DNA from: a virus | IMG/VR virus record: IMGVR_UViG_3300032093_000845 | Coordinates: 1-23,689 of that record | DNA length: 23,689 nt | Strand: one strand, 5' to 3' | In this document: piece by piece, positions 8,085-16,829 of the stretch | Layout of the letters: each line of letters starts with the position of its first letter | Position numbering within the stretch: position 1 is the stretch's first letter | Program-made: the position numbers and the translations under genes | The notes under the pieces: model-generated | Databases searched by the model: none | What the model was told of the DNA's origin: nothing | The model's input: only the letters and a program-made list of their open reading frames with translations

Positions 8085-10367
8085 ATGTCTTATAAGACAA
8101 GCAGGGACTCACTATTTCAGCAACTACCCCCCGGTGTTAGGCAGGGTGAGGTAACCAACGATCTAACCGTTGAAAACCAACCATTTTCGTATCCAACAAA
8201 TATTGCTAGAGTTTCTGATTTTAGTGGACTTGGGCAAGGCTCCCTATCTAACGCCAATAACCAAAGTGTTACGCTAACGCGTGGGTTTATGAGAAACCTA
8301 ATGACAGACCTAGGAGAAAACCAACCAAAATTCCCAGATGTTAGGTGTTTCTTTCAGTTTAACCCTCAAGACATTGAACATGTCATTGAAGCTAGAAAAG
8401 ACATGTATTTGCCTATTCTTCAAGATCCAAACCAGCTACGCCAACCAATGGCTGGCAATGCAATGTTCAACTTTGAGCTAATTTTTGACAGAACAATGGA
8501 AGTTAACTCAGCCGTGTACAGCACTGTTTCTCAGGGTGGAGAACCAATTCCTAACACTAAGTCTCCAGGAACCGTGGGGGTGTTTCATGATTTACGTGTT
8601 CTGTATTCAATCATAGGTCAAGGTTTAAGTGAAGAGTTGCTTGAAGCACAGCAGGCAAAACTAAAGAATGACGTTAGACAATTTGCTATAAAAAACTACA
8701 ACTCTTTAAACCTGCAATACAACTCAGAGACTACCGAGTTTAAGGCAAACCAAACTCTATTAGACCCGTCAGAAGACACCTATGGTGACGACCCCAATGC
8801 GGCAGCAACGGCCAACTTCTTAAATAGCATTGTGTCTAACCCCGAATCGTCATCTATAAATACATTCATGGCAGACTTCAACGTAGGGAACTCAGCTTTC
8901 TTAATTCCTCAACCATGTCGTGTTGTATTTTCACCAGTGTTTATGGTTGATGGATTTGTTATGGGTACAAAAGTTTTGTTTACTAAATTTAGTACAAAAA
9001 TGATCCCTACTCAGTGTAAAGTTTACATAACTATGCAAGCTACTTATCTTGGATTTGCTAGAGCAAAAACATTTATAACTGAGCAACTTGATGAAACTGC
9101 AAGACAAAACACAGAAAACGATAGAATTGCTGTGAGTGAGTTAGGGTCTGTTGGGTTTGAGCTGTCTGGAGCTGTTTCCGACATTACGGTTGGGTTCTCC
9201 AGTGACCCTAGAGTAATAACCAAACCTGGCGATTCCGCACAGGGTCAGTACTCTACTGAGATTTATGATTCTATATTAAATGACATTCCAACTACAGTTG
9301 GATACGCTTACCAACCTTTTTGGTTATACGCTACCAAGGGGTTTTGGTACACTCGTCCATCGATTCCAAACTACGCTGGAGCACCAATTGGAACTGGTTC
9401 CAAATCAAATATCGCCGTTGATGGTGGTAGTGAGGATTACGACCCACTATATATGCTTCAAAGCCCATTAACAGACAGAACACCACACTTTCAACCACAG
9501 TTGTCTGTGCGAATTTCTCCTAGCGAAGAAAGCAAAAAAAGAATAAAAGAAGATGTGTTTGAAAAACTGCAGTCATCTAACCCAAAACTTACTTTTGAAG
9601 TAAAAGCACACATATTTGGCCCGTTTGCAACGCAAAACGATGCAGACACATTTAACGCAACCAAGATTGGAAAAACCCCTTTCTCTACTTTATCTACTGC
9701 TGTTACAGGCTCTGGTCTGTACGTTGGTAAGTATTCTGTTCGTAAGGAAATTGCCACAGCAGATAAGTGGGATGACTACGCTAAAGATCCGCAAAACTGG
9801 ACTATGGACATGAAGGCCACCAATGATGACTCAAACAGTCTAAATACTGCTCCTGACCCAATAACCCCCAGTACTAAAAATGCCCAAAATAAATCTGTAG
9901 CAGATGAAGCAGACGCCAGAGTTGCAGCAGCTTATTCTGGCGCGTTGATCGACTTTCCTAGTAAAACACCTGAAATAAACACAGCTATAGAAAACACACA
10001 AAGGCTTTATTACGACGGGCTATCATCAAAAGTTGAAAAAATTAATCCAGACTGGAGCGGTCCGGATATAAACTTTAGAGGGTTAGTTGGAATGCCACAA
10101 GAGGTATATCAAATAACAGTAGAGAATGGTGGAGATAGATTAGACTCTCTACTACAGTTAGTAGACAATGTACACGGACTAAGCTCCAAGTATTTCTCTA
10201 TAGTAGTTGATGCAGTAATTGTGTATGAAATTGAAACGGCAGCTGGTGTATATAAGAAGGCTTCTCCAGGAGGGGTTAGAAGCACCGCTGTTAAATTAGG
10301 TAGTGACTTTGGTTTTACAACTTCATTGAACTTGGGATGGGGGTCGTTGGCTGTTCTGCCAATTTAA
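8085..10367 (+). CDS. Baseplate protein with CIS-tube/LysM-associated features
   Basis: A 760-residue protein with AGGAG 9 nt before the ATG. The segments CFFQFNPQDIEHVIEARKD and FNFELIFDRTMEV recall the 'FNP ... FDT' elements of the small tube-initiator/LysM-type proteins of contractile injection systems (Afp7-like). The region VVFSPVFMVDGFVMGTK and TQCKVYITMQATY looks like the later strands of the same fold. Here the elements are spread over a much longer chain, with large inserts and a C-terminal half of unknown relationship. It lies immediately before a separate LysM gene, which supports a role where the tube meets the baseplate hub. The exact family is uncertain. Confidence 0.55.
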   Translation: MSYKTSRDSLFQQLPPGVRQGEVTNDLTVENQPFSYPTNIARVSDFSGLGQGSLSNANNQSVTLTRGFMRNLMTDLGENQPKFPDVRCFFQFNPQDIEHVIEARKDMYLPILQDPNQLRQPMAGNAMFNFELIFDRTMEVNSAVYSTVSQGGEPIPNTKSPGTVGVFHDLRVLYSIIGQGLSEELLEAQQAKLKNDVRQFAIKNYNSLNLQYNSETTEFKANQTLLDPSEDTYGDDPNAAATANFLNSIVSNPESSSINTFMADFNVGNSAFLIPQPCRVVFSPVFMVDGFVMGTKVLFTKFSTKMIPTQCKVYITMQATYLGFARAKTFITEQLDETARQNTENDRIAVSELGSVGFELSGAVSDITVGFSSDPRVITKPGDSAQGQYSTEIYDSILNDIPTTVGYAYQPFWLYATKGFWYTRPSIPNYAGAPIGTGSKSNIAVDGGSEDYDPLYMLQSPLTDRTPHFQPQLSVRISPSEESKKRIKEDVFEKLQSSNPKLTFEVKAHIFGPFATQNDADTFNATKIGKTPFSTLSTAVTGSGLYVGKYSVRKEIATADKWDDYAKDPQNWTMDMKATNDDSNSLNTAPDPITPSTKNAQNKSVADEADARVAAAYSGALIDFPSKTPEINTAIENTQRLYYDGLSSKVEKINPDWSGPDINFRGLVGMPQEVYQITVENGGDRLDSLLQLVDNVHGLSSKYFSIVVDAVIVYEIETAAGVYKKASPGGVRSTAVKLGSDFGFTTSLNLGWGSLAVLPI

Positions 10368-10370
10368 ACT

Positions 10371-10616
10371 ATGAAGACAAAATACTTTTCTACTGATAGA
10401 TACTCTTTAGACAGTTCTGGTCAAACTGCTTCAAGAACTAGGTTTGTTGCAAGTGGGTACTCTGTGTACACATCAGTCACCGGAGATACCTTTATGTCCT
10501 TAAGTATCAGATTTTTAGGGGATCAATCTCGTTATTGGGAAATCGCAGACATTAATCCTCAAGTTGAATGGCCCGATAGAATACCAATTGGTACAACACT
10601 TAGGATTCCAATATGA
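10371..10616 (+). CDS. LysM-domain baseplate protein
   Basis: An 81-residue protein. Residues about 25-81 form one LysM-like unit: VYTSVTGDTFMSLSIRFLGD, then YWEIADINPQ and RIPIGTTLRIPI at the very end. Small LysM proteins (T4 gp53, Mu-type and CIS baseplate LysM proteins) link the hub to the sheath or wedge. No clear ribosome binding site precedes the ATG, but it starts 3 nt after the upstream stop, so coupling is likely. Its own stop overlaps the hub start (ATGA). Confidence 0.8.
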   Translation: MKTKYFSTDRYSLDSSGQTASRTRFVASGYSVYTSVTGDTFMSLSIRFLGDQSRYWEIADINPQVEWPDRIPIGTTLRIPI

Positions 10617-11776
10617 TTGGCCCTTCTATAAACAAGTTTTCTGCAAGCTGCAGATTCCAAATACACGGAGTACCATTAGACCACACGACTATTATTGAAT
10701 ACGAACTTTCGTTGTCCGAGAACAAACACGACTTATTAATCGTAACTATGGCTGGCGTTCCAGCAGCCGCAGTAACTGATTACATAGGAGTACCCGTAAC
10801 TTTTTCCCTTGGAGAGGGTGTGGGGACATCACAACAGTTTGTTGGGTATGTTTCGTATGTTGAACCAATGCATAACGCAAAAGACGGGCTGATCAACAAA
10901 AGCCCAATACAGCTAGCAAAGGTGTACTGCATTGGGGCATCAATGGTCATGAAAGAAGTAAGATCAAAAGTATGGGAAACCCCTACACTTACAGAGATCG
11001 TTACTTTTATATCAGACACTCATGGATTTAGCGTTGATTACCCTAAGGACTCCTATAAGCCTGTCCGTCTAGTTCAGTCAAACGAAAGCGACTGGTCGTT
11101 TTTAAATAGAGTCTGCAAGAAGTTTGGTTTGTCATTTTCTCTACACGGAACACACCTTCATCTGTGGGACAGAAACAAATTTACTGGCAGAGCATCGTCT
11201 TACCATAGAGCTTTAACTAGCAATAGGACTCAAGAAAACAGGCCATTCTATGTGCTTAATTTTGAAGCAACCCTAGGAAAGATCTCGTCTTCGGGAGACC
11301 GCAGTCGAAATGTGGTTACTGTTTTGGATTCACAAAATAACATACATGTAGTAGTAGACGAAACCTCTGAGTACTTTCCCGGATCGACTGATTCGCCTAA
11401 GTTATTTAAAAAACCTCTTACGCTATCTCTGAACTCTTTAGAAGAGGGTGTTAGAACTATAGATTCATACGACAAGTACAACTCAATTTACAATGCAAAA
11501 CTTAACGTAATGTATGGCGGAGGAGCTGTGCCTGGTGGCATACTTTATCTTGATGGGTTTGACTCAAAGTTCGATGGGTTCTGGTATATATCTGACGTAA
11601 CTCATTTTGTTAAATCAGAGAACTATGTAACAGAGTTAATCCTGGCAAAATCAGATGAGTTTAACCAGGTTGTTGATACTTCCAATGTCACTACATTTCA
11701 AATACCACCGGAGTACAAGATGAGTTTTAATGAAGAATGGATTGCTAGCACAGCTAGGGTGTTGGAATATGCCTAG
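10613..11776 (+). CDS. Baseplate hub protein (gpD/gp27-like)
   Basis: A 387-residue protein of the phage late-control D / gp27 hub type. The diagnostic central stretch is PVRLVQSNESDWSFLNRVCK followed by FGLSFSLHGTHLHLWD (about residues 145-185). It matches the family's 'Q-x-x-E-S-D-w-x-F-L-x-R ... G' signature. The N-terminal part is a beta domain (FVGYVSYVEP), and the C-terminal part ends with a strand-rich region (FDGFWYISDVTHFV). Hub trimers cap the tube and hold the spike. The start overlaps the LysM stop by ATGA. The 3' end overlaps the next gene by 8 nt. Confidence 0.85.
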   Translation: MIGPSINKFSASCRFQIHGVPLDHTTIIEYELSLSENKHDLLIVTMAGVPAAAVTDYIGVPVTFSLGEGVGTSQQFVGYVSYVEPMHNAKDGLINKSPIQLAKVYCIGASMVMKEVRSKVWETPTLTEIVTFISDTHGFSVDYPKDSYKPVRLVQSNESDWSFLNRVCKKFGLSFSLHGTHLHLWDRNKFTGRASSYHRALTSNRTQENRPFYVLNFEATLGKISSSGDRSRNVVTVLDSQNNIHVVVDETSEYFPGSTDSPKLFKKPLTLSLNSLEEGVRTIDSYDKYNSIYNAKLNVMYGGGAVPGGILYLDGFDSKFDGFWYISDVTHFVKSENYVTELILAKSDEFNQVVDTSNVTTFQIPPEYKMSFNEEWIASTARVLEYA

Positions 11777-12002
11777 CTCAGATATAACACTGCACAGGGC
11801 CCTTGTGGTTAGGGTATCTGGGGATGAAGTATACGTAAAGATCCCAAGCGTACTTGGGGCAAATGAGTCAATAGCGTTACACACCCCCAAGACCCCGGCA
11901 GTTAGCTGGCCCCCTGTTGATGGTAACCAGTTAATTGTTGCAGTTGAAGGTGAGAACTTTAATAAAGTTTACGCTATAGCAAATATTGACACTGGTATAT
12001 AG
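11769..12002 (+). CDS. Small OB-fold-like spike/baseplate protein (gpV/gp5 N-terminal-like)
   Basis: A 77-residue protein from ATG 11769, inside the last codons of the hub gene. An ATG at 11730 is in frame but would give an 8-nt overlap extended to 47 nt and an unrelated-looking N-terminus. The pattern ALVVRVSGDEVYVKIPSVLG, then PPVDGNQLIVAVEG and NKVYAIANI, is the short beta-strand sequence expected of the OB-fold in gpV/gp5-type baseplate spike proteins. There is no C-terminal spike helix or repeat, so it would supply only the OB collar. The assignment is by strand pattern and by its place between hub and gp25. Confidence 0.6.
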   Translation: MPSSDITLHRALVVRVSGDEVYVKIPSVLGANESIALHTPKTPAVSWPPVDGNQLIVAVEGENFNKVYAIANIDTGI

Positions 12003-12014
12003 TTTGGAGTAACC

Positions 12015-12413
12015 ATGAAGTCTATAAAGATACCGTTTTCGTTCGTAGGTGGGAAGATAAACTCCACAACGGACGAGGGTACTATCGCCAACCAAAAAAT
12101 AGAGGCTGTGTTAACCACAATGCGTGGAGAACGTATTTTAAACCAAACGTTCGGCAGCGACATGAAACTACTTGTAAATGATACACCTAATGAAATTATT
12201 TTAGCTGATGCTAAAATAGAAGCTATATATGACTTAAAGGGTCAGGTGTCGGGTGCTCAAATAATTGATATGAATTTTGACCTTGATTCACTGACTAGCG
12301 ATGACCCAACTTTAAATGTATATGTTACATACAAACTACCACTAGGAAACTATAGGACTGGGAGAGTTAAACTGGCTGTTCCTGGGTTAATTACAGAAGA
12401 TACGATTGTGTAG
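12015..12413 (+). CDS. Baseplate wedge protein (gp25/GPW-like)
   Basis: A 132-residue protein with TTGGAG upstream of ATG 12015. It shows the gp25/GpW signature: a helix ending in KIEAVLTTMRGERILNQTFGSDMKLLVND (about residues 28-56). The TxxGER motif is followed by aromatic-Gly and a hydrophobic stretch, then ADAKIEAIYDL and a strand-rich end (LNVYVTYKLP). In contractile phages this protein joins the wedge to the first sheath ring. It directly precedes the gpJ-like gene, the standard order. Confidence 0.85.
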   Translation: MKSIKIPFSFVGGKINSTTDEGTIANQKIEAVLTTMRGERILNQTFGSDMKLLVNDTPNEIILADAKIEAIYDLKGQVSGAQIIDMNFDLDSLTSDDPTLNVYVTYKLPLGNYRTGRVKLAVPGLITEDTIV

Positions 12414-12420
12414 GTAACTA

Positions 12421-13893
12421 ATGACATCTGACCAAACATTTAATTACGCAAGTAGGACCTACGGTACTATCCGCCAGGACTTACTTGCTAGAGCTTCTAC
12501 AGTAGCCCCAGAATGGACTGACAGAGACGCGTCTGATTTTGGTATGTTATTTGTAGACCTATGGTCGTATATCGGGGACATAGTTCACTATTACATTGAC
12601 CGCACCGGTAGGGAATCCTTTATCTCCACAGCAACACAAAGAGAGAGCTTGTTGGCCTATGCCAACATGTTTGGGTACAAGCCAAGCGGTCGTGAATCTG
12701 CAAGAGGTTCTGTATATATAGCAAACTCTTCCAGTGCTTCTGCGTATACGCTACCTATTAACTCTCAACTTCGCGCAAACTTTGACAATGTTAACTACAA
12801 TTTTTACACCACAAACGCTATAACCATAGCCCCAGGAACGGTAGAAGAAGTTGAAGTCGTTGAAGGAAAGCTAGTCACCAACGACGTATTAACTACCTCA
12901 TCCTCCGGTTCTCCCAACCAGTCGTACATCCTAACTACTACTGATCCAGCGATATCTTCAATAGAGATAACCGTAACAGAAGACGGTGTAGATGTCCCAT
13001 ACCTACAGTACGCTGACATATCAGACATGTCTAGTGGGTCTAGAGGGTTTATAGTTAAACTAACGTCCGCTGGAACAGTTCAGGTTAGTTTTGGTAACCG
13101 TATTAACGGGTTTGTTCCACCAGCTGGATCTAAGATAACAGCTTCCTACACTAGAAGCTCCGGGGTTAATGGCAACTTAGGAGCTAACCTAATTTCTTCT
13201 TTTGTGGAAAACCACCCAAGTTACATTACGATCTCATCATCGACAGCTACCACCAGCGGTACAAACGGTGAGACTGCGGAAAGCTTAAAGTCAAATATCA
13301 TTTCATCAATACGCACACAGGATAGAGCTGTGACCCTACAGGACTACGCGGACATTGCTAAAACGGTTTCTGGGGTATACAAAGCTATCTCTTCGTATAC
13401 ACCATCTGCCCTGGGCAGCTCAGCTGGGGCATCGGTAACAATCTACGCACTACCGTTTGTCAGTGACTTCCTGACTACCACTAGCTATTCAATAACCGTT
13501 CCAACAACTTTAAAAAATGACGTTATAGAAAAGTTGACCCCAAGAAGTATGATTGGCGTAACACCCGTAGCAGCTAGTACTGTGACTTTAAGACGATTAG
13601 ACATAACTGCGTCTATACAAGTTTCCGAAGGGTTCGTTAGTAGCTGGGTCGAAGCAAATGTTAGAAACGCCATTGATGGGCTATTTACATTTGATAATGC
13701 AGACTTTGGAAAAGAGATTCGTAGGGGAGAGGTATACAAATTGTTGATGAATCTTACAGGGGTTGACTACATCGAAATATCTGACTTTTCGATAGAAGAT
13801 GGTTCTAATACAGTAAACGCAGTGCTTGACCCTACACATATTCTCAGAAAGGGCAATATAACATTGACGTTTGCTGGAGGGATGGGTAGCTAA
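12421..13893 (+). CDS. Baseplate wedge protein J (gp6/gpJ-like)
   Basis: A 490-residue baseplate J-like protein. The N-terminus has the typical opening DASDFGMLFVDLWSYIGDIVHYYIDR, then ESFISTATQRESLLAYANMFGY (about residues 37-85), where each monomer begins the wedge fold. The middle is strand-rich and Thr/Ser-rich. The C-terminal half includes SLKSNIISSIRTQDRAVTLQDYADIAK, the conserved 'R-[AT]-x-T-x-x-D-Y-x-x-L-A' type element of the family. It ends with a gpJ-like tail (GVDYIEISDFS). AGGT precedes the ATG. Two such subunits per wedge form the ring around the hub. Confidence 0.88.
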   Translation: MTSDQTFNYASRTYGTIRQDLLARASTVAPEWTDRDASDFGMLFVDLWSYIGDIVHYYIDRTGRESFISTATQRESLLAYANMFGYKPSGRESARGSVYIANSSSASAYTLPINSQLRANFDNVNYNFYTTNAITIAPGTVEEVEVVEGKLVTNDVLTTSSSGSPNQSYILTTTDPAISSIEITVTEDGVDVPYLQYADISDMSSGSRGFIVKLTSAGTVQVSFGNRINGFVPPAGSKITASYTRSSGVNGNLGANLISSFVENHPSYITISSSTATTSGTNGETAESLKSNIISSIRTQDRAVTLQDYADIAKTVSGVYKAISSYTPSALGSSAGASVTIYALPFVSDFLTTTSYSITVPTTLKNDVIEKLTPRSMIGVTPVAASTVTLRRLDITASIQVSEGFVSSWVEANVRNAIDGLFTFDNADFGKEIRRGEVYKLLMNLTGVDYIEISDFSIEDGSNTVNAVLDPTHILRKGNITLTFAGGMGS

Positions 13894-13896
13894 CTA

Positions 13897-15693
13897 ATGG
13901 CCCGCAAATCTTTCGTAGTACGCAGCTCTGCACCAAGTGGTGGTTCTTATCTACAGTATTATCCAGGTGGTGTTGGGGCATCACTGGGGTCTGCTAGCGC
14001 TACGGGTTCTGCTTCAGCAGCGTACATACGTGGTGACGGAGTTCAAGCTAGACCAACACTTGGTACAGCTGTACCTGTTGGTAATGTTCTTTATAACGCA
14101 GCGTACTTTGAAGCAGTGGCGTCTAGCTACCAAGAAACCACTCTTACATGGGATCTTACCTTGTACGACACAGACCCATCAAACCCAGGTTTGGTAAAAC
14201 CGTATTCGGTTTTAATTGTGTACTCTAATTATGGGTGCCCAGATACTATCTCAGAGGGATTTGTTCTAGTTGAAACTAGAGATTCAAAAAAGCATGTGCA
14301 TACACCAGTATTAGGTAGCTGGGCGTACTACTCAATGTTCATTAGGTACCGCTCACACGATGGTGATGACTACTACGAAATCGTGTCAAAGATCCCAGTG
14401 CTGCTACCGGTTGACCAAGATTCTTTGGAAGATCTTTACTCAAAAATTCCTGAGCACTATCGAGCCTTGGATGAGAATAGTTCTGGGGATCTTCGTAAGT
14501 TCCTGTCTATATTTAGTTGGGACTTAGACAAAATAAAGTCAACACTTAGACATTCCCTATCGATGCGCGACCCGTTAGTAGCGGATGAAGAATTACTAAA
14601 CTATGTCGCTCAGGATCTAGGAGTTACCCTACAAACTAATGACGTTGGATCTCAGAGACTTAGAGACTACTTAGTTAACTTCTCTAGACTAAAGAAGAGA
14701 GCGGGGTCTAAGTCTTCGATAGAAGCACACCTAGAAGCTCTGTGTGGGGCTGACGTTGAGATAAACGATACCTTAAAGACTATAAGTGTTTACCCGCAAA
14801 GAGTTAACCTTCTCTATGATCCAGCATTTGTAAATGGGGTTGCGTCGGGTATCGATGGTGGTGAGCCCACTGTTAGTAACAGCGCAATCTCGTATGATTC
14901 TGGTGTATTAGGTGAAGCCCAAACTATTTTTTATGACGGTGGAGACACGCCCACAACTACTCTGAGTTCGGGAACAGCCACGACAGAGCGATGGGTAAGC
15001 TTTCCAGACCCTACCAATGCCCTCTACTCTTATTTAGAGACAGCTTCTACCGCTTCTCCGGGAAGCCCCAAGTACGTAAAAGTAACAGGTGGGGACATCC
15101 TATACTTCTCAATCTCAGTACCAACAGAAAGCGACGTTGCTGACTACGTAGAAGATTCTATTCAGTCAGTATCGTTCTACTACGCTGGAGGAGCATCAGG
15201 TGGGTCAGCCAACTTGATAACCACAGACATCACTGCTCAAGAGTATGCTGGGAAGAAGTACTGGAGATTAGAAGTTCCAAGCAGTGTTACTACCTACACA
15301 AACGCAGTTCTTAGTATTAAGTTTGCAAACAGCGTTGGTAGCTTTTCCATATCATACGCTGACTTTAAATACGCCCTTCTTGAAAGAAACACAATTGGTG
15401 AATACTTTGATGGTAACACCGTACGGGGCGGATGGTTGATTGGTTCTACTGGGTCGATATCTGACTACAGGTGGAAGGGCACCCCAAATGATTCTCAGTC
15501 AGTATTCTCGTCAAACTGGGCAAAAACACAGAACGTTATAGACAGACTTCTGCAGTATATTATTCCTGTTACAGAGTCCATATCGTCTGGAACACTGTAT
15601 AGTAACGGGTACTATAAGACTACCGGTGGTTCTATAACAAAACTACCAACTTACAAGTACACTTTTACATACGACAAAATACCGGGAGAATAA
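13897..15693 (+). CDS. gpI-like tail protein fused to a probable receptor-binding region
   Basis: A 598-residue protein. Residues about 182-295 carry the phage tail protein I-type domain: KIPEHYRALDENSSGDLRKF, then a helix LDKIKSTLRHSLSMRDPLVA and LLNYVAQDLGV. In P2-like baseplates this domain completes the wedge. N-terminal to it is a strand-rich region. C-terminal to it is a Ser/Thr/Gly-rich beta region ending in YFDG (503-506) and YRWKGT (524-529) followed by S/Q repeats. That combination is common in tail proteins that bind carbohydrates or serve as fibre attachment points. The fusion suggests the wedge carries the host-contact part directly. No separate tail fibre gene is visible in this window. 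Confidence 0.7.
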   Translation: MARKSFVVRSSAPSGGSYLQYYPGGVGASLGSASATGSASAAYIRGDGVQARPTLGTAVPVGNVLYNAAYFEAVASSYQETTLTWDLTLYDTDPSNPGLVKPYSVLIVYSNYGCPDTISEGFVLVETRDSKKHVHTPVLGSWAYYSMFIRYRSHDGDDYYEIVSKIPVLLPVDQDSLEDLYSKIPEHYRALDENSSGDLRKFLSIFSWDLDKIKSTLRHSLSMRDPLVADEELLNYVAQDLGVTLQTNDVGSQRLRDYLVNFSRLKKRAGSKSSIEAHLEALCGADVEINDTLKTISVYPQRVNLLYDPAFVNGVASGIDGGEPTVSNSAISYDSGVLGEAQTIFYDGGDTPTTTLSSGTATTERWVSFPDPTNALYSYLETASTASPGSPKYVKVTGGDILYFSISVPTESDVADYVEDSIQSVSFYYAGGASGGSANLITTDITAQEYAGKKYWRLEVPSSVTTYTNAVLSIKFANSVGSFSISYADFKYALLERNTIGEYFDGNTVRGGWLIGSTGSISDYRWKGTPNDSQSVFSSNWAKTQNVIDRLLQYIIPVTESISSGTLYSNGYYKTTGGSITKLPTYKYTFTYDKIPGE

Positions 15694-15694
15694 G

Positions 15695-15949
15695 ATGGAG
15701 CTACTCATAGCTAGTTTAGCTGTGTACAAGATATTGCAGTTTATTGATTCTCTGCTTCCCAAAGAGGCAATGCCATGGGTGAAGCTCCTAGCCTCTCTAG
15801 TGCTTTCATACGGTGTATGTGTGGTTATGAAGGTAGAGAATATTTTTGTAAGTGGTGCTGCAGTAGCTGCCATATCTGGTACAGTTCACTCAGTTCTCCG
15901 ATTACTAACGCTTCTTGGAGACTCCGCTTACAGAAAAAACATTAGATAG
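15695..15949 (+). CDS. Small membrane protein, holin candidate
   Basis: An 84-residue protein with GGGAG upstream. It has two or three hydrophobic segments: about 1-20 (ELLIASLAVYKILQFIDSLL), 27-45 (PWVKLLASLVLSYGVCVVM) and 50-75 (FVSGAAVAAISG onward). It ends in a basic tail (YRKNIR). Size, membrane topology and location after the last tail gene fit a holin, but no holin family signature is recognised and no separate endolysin gene lies in this window. It could be another membrane-associated virion or superinfection protein. Confidence 0.5.
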   Translation: MELLIASLAVYKILQFIDSLLPKEAMPWVKLLASLVLSYGVCVVMKVENIFVSGAAVAAISGTVHSVLRLLTLLGDSAYRKNIR

Positions 15950-15957
15950 GAGCTAAC

Positions 15958-16758
15958 TTGAGTAAGAGTTCGACTTACGGGATTCTAGGAACGTCAGATG
16001 TGCCTAGAGAAGTCATTGTGGCGTCACTGTCCGATAGTGGTAACGCACAGTACATCATTCCTTGGTACGGCACCAAAAAGATATCACCAGCTCTTGAGTA
16101 TGTGTATGACTGGCTCATTGACAATGAGATCAACTACCAAGTAGTTGAGTCTACGGAAGGACGCCCATTACCAAATGCAATTAAAAAGCTGGCCACGGAA
16201 GTAACCCAAGCCGATGCAGTAGACATAGAGATCATGATGTGCCTCAAAAAGCATGAGGACAGCGCTGCGTTGATCATGTGGGATGAGGAGAACCCTCAGA
16301 GATCATTGTTCCTTGCCTCAACAGCAATTAGCATGGGCATCCAATCATTGGAGCTTACAAACGGGTTGGTTCCCATCATTGTTGAGGACTCTGACTTGAT
16401 TGTGTCTTCAAACAACGACGACACATCAAAAATGCAGATTGTTGCAAAGAGCAATGCAGAAGCGCACATTGACACTCTTCTAGATCTAGACACGAGCAGC
16501 TTTGACAGAGAAACTTTAGAAGTGATGCCAGCAGTGTCGGTTAAGCGTATGGCAGCAAATGCTGGGTTTGATGTGAAGACTAAGGAAGAAGCCATCAACG
16601 CCCTAACAGGTGGTGTTGCTGAGGAACCAAAATCAAAGTTTGATGTTGGCACGGTTCTACTGATGTTCAACGATGGTACAGAACTTGGGTTCTCGATGAA
16701 TAAGGATCTTCTACAGAAGATCATGGATGTAGTCTTAGAGTATCAATCAAACTTGTAA
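15958..16758 (+). CDS. Conserved-looking protein of unknown function
   Basis: A 266-residue protein starting at TTG 15958, 8 nt after AGGAG. It has no signal peptide or membrane segment. Residues about 1-140 look like a Rossmann-type alpha/beta domain: YGILGTSDVPREVIVASL, ALEYVYDWLIDN, then DSAALIMWDEEN and TNGLVPIIVED. Residues about 185-215 (MPAVSVKRMAANAGF, then KTKEEAINAL) resemble a SAP-type DNA-binding helical motif. The last 40 residues form a separate small domain. A nucleotide-binding or DNA-binding role is possible, but I do not recognise the family. It is the last gene before the convergent terminator. Confidence 0.6.
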   Translation: MSKSSTYGILGTSDVPREVIVASLSDSGNAQYIIPWYGTKKISPALEYVYDWLIDNEINYQVVESTEGRPLPNAIKKLATEVTQADAVDIEIMMCLKKHEDSAALIMWDEENPQRSLFLASTAISMGIQSLELTNGLVPIIVEDSDLIVSSNNDDTSKMQIVAKSNAEAHIDTLLDLDTSSFDRETLEVMPAVSVKRMAANAGFDVKTKEEAINALTGGVAEEPKSKFDVGTVLLMFNDGTELGFSMNKDLLQKIMDVVLEYQSNL

Positions 16759-16780
16759 GAGTTTCTGACACAAAGAGAAA

Positions 16781-16803
16781 AGCCCCAGGAAAATCCTGGG
16801 GCT
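16781..16803. terminator. Strong rho-independent terminator between convergent operons
   Basis: AGCCCCAGGA-AAA-TCCTGGGGCT is a perfect 10-bp GC-rich stem with a 3-nt loop. A T-rich tail follows on the plus strand (ATTTCTT). On the minus strand a TTTTCTCTTT-type tail follows. It lies 22 nt after the stop of the plus-strand gene and downstream of the last minus-strand gene, so it can end both transcripts. Confidence 0.9.
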
Positions 16804-16811
16804 ATTTCTTG

Positions 16812-16829
16812 TACCTACAACTGTAGGTA
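16812..16829. repeat. Perfect 8-bp inverted repeat downstream of the minus-strand operon
   Basis: TACCTACA-AC-TGTAGGTA lies between the last minus-strand gene and the terminator. Its TACCT/AGGTA arms share bases with the 11-bp repeat that pairs with the small gene's ribosome binding site region, so the two structures would compete in the transcript. Confidence 0.5.

Noticed and set aside
11730-11768. Longer N-terminus of the OB-fold-like protein from ATG 11730
   Set aside because: The added residues do not continue the fold and deepen the overlap with the hub gene; ATG 11769 fits the family length.
16296-16724. A 142-aa reverse-strand open frame opposite the unknown late gene
   Set aside because: It is antisense to a better-supported gene with a TTG start and AGGAG, and resembles no protein family.
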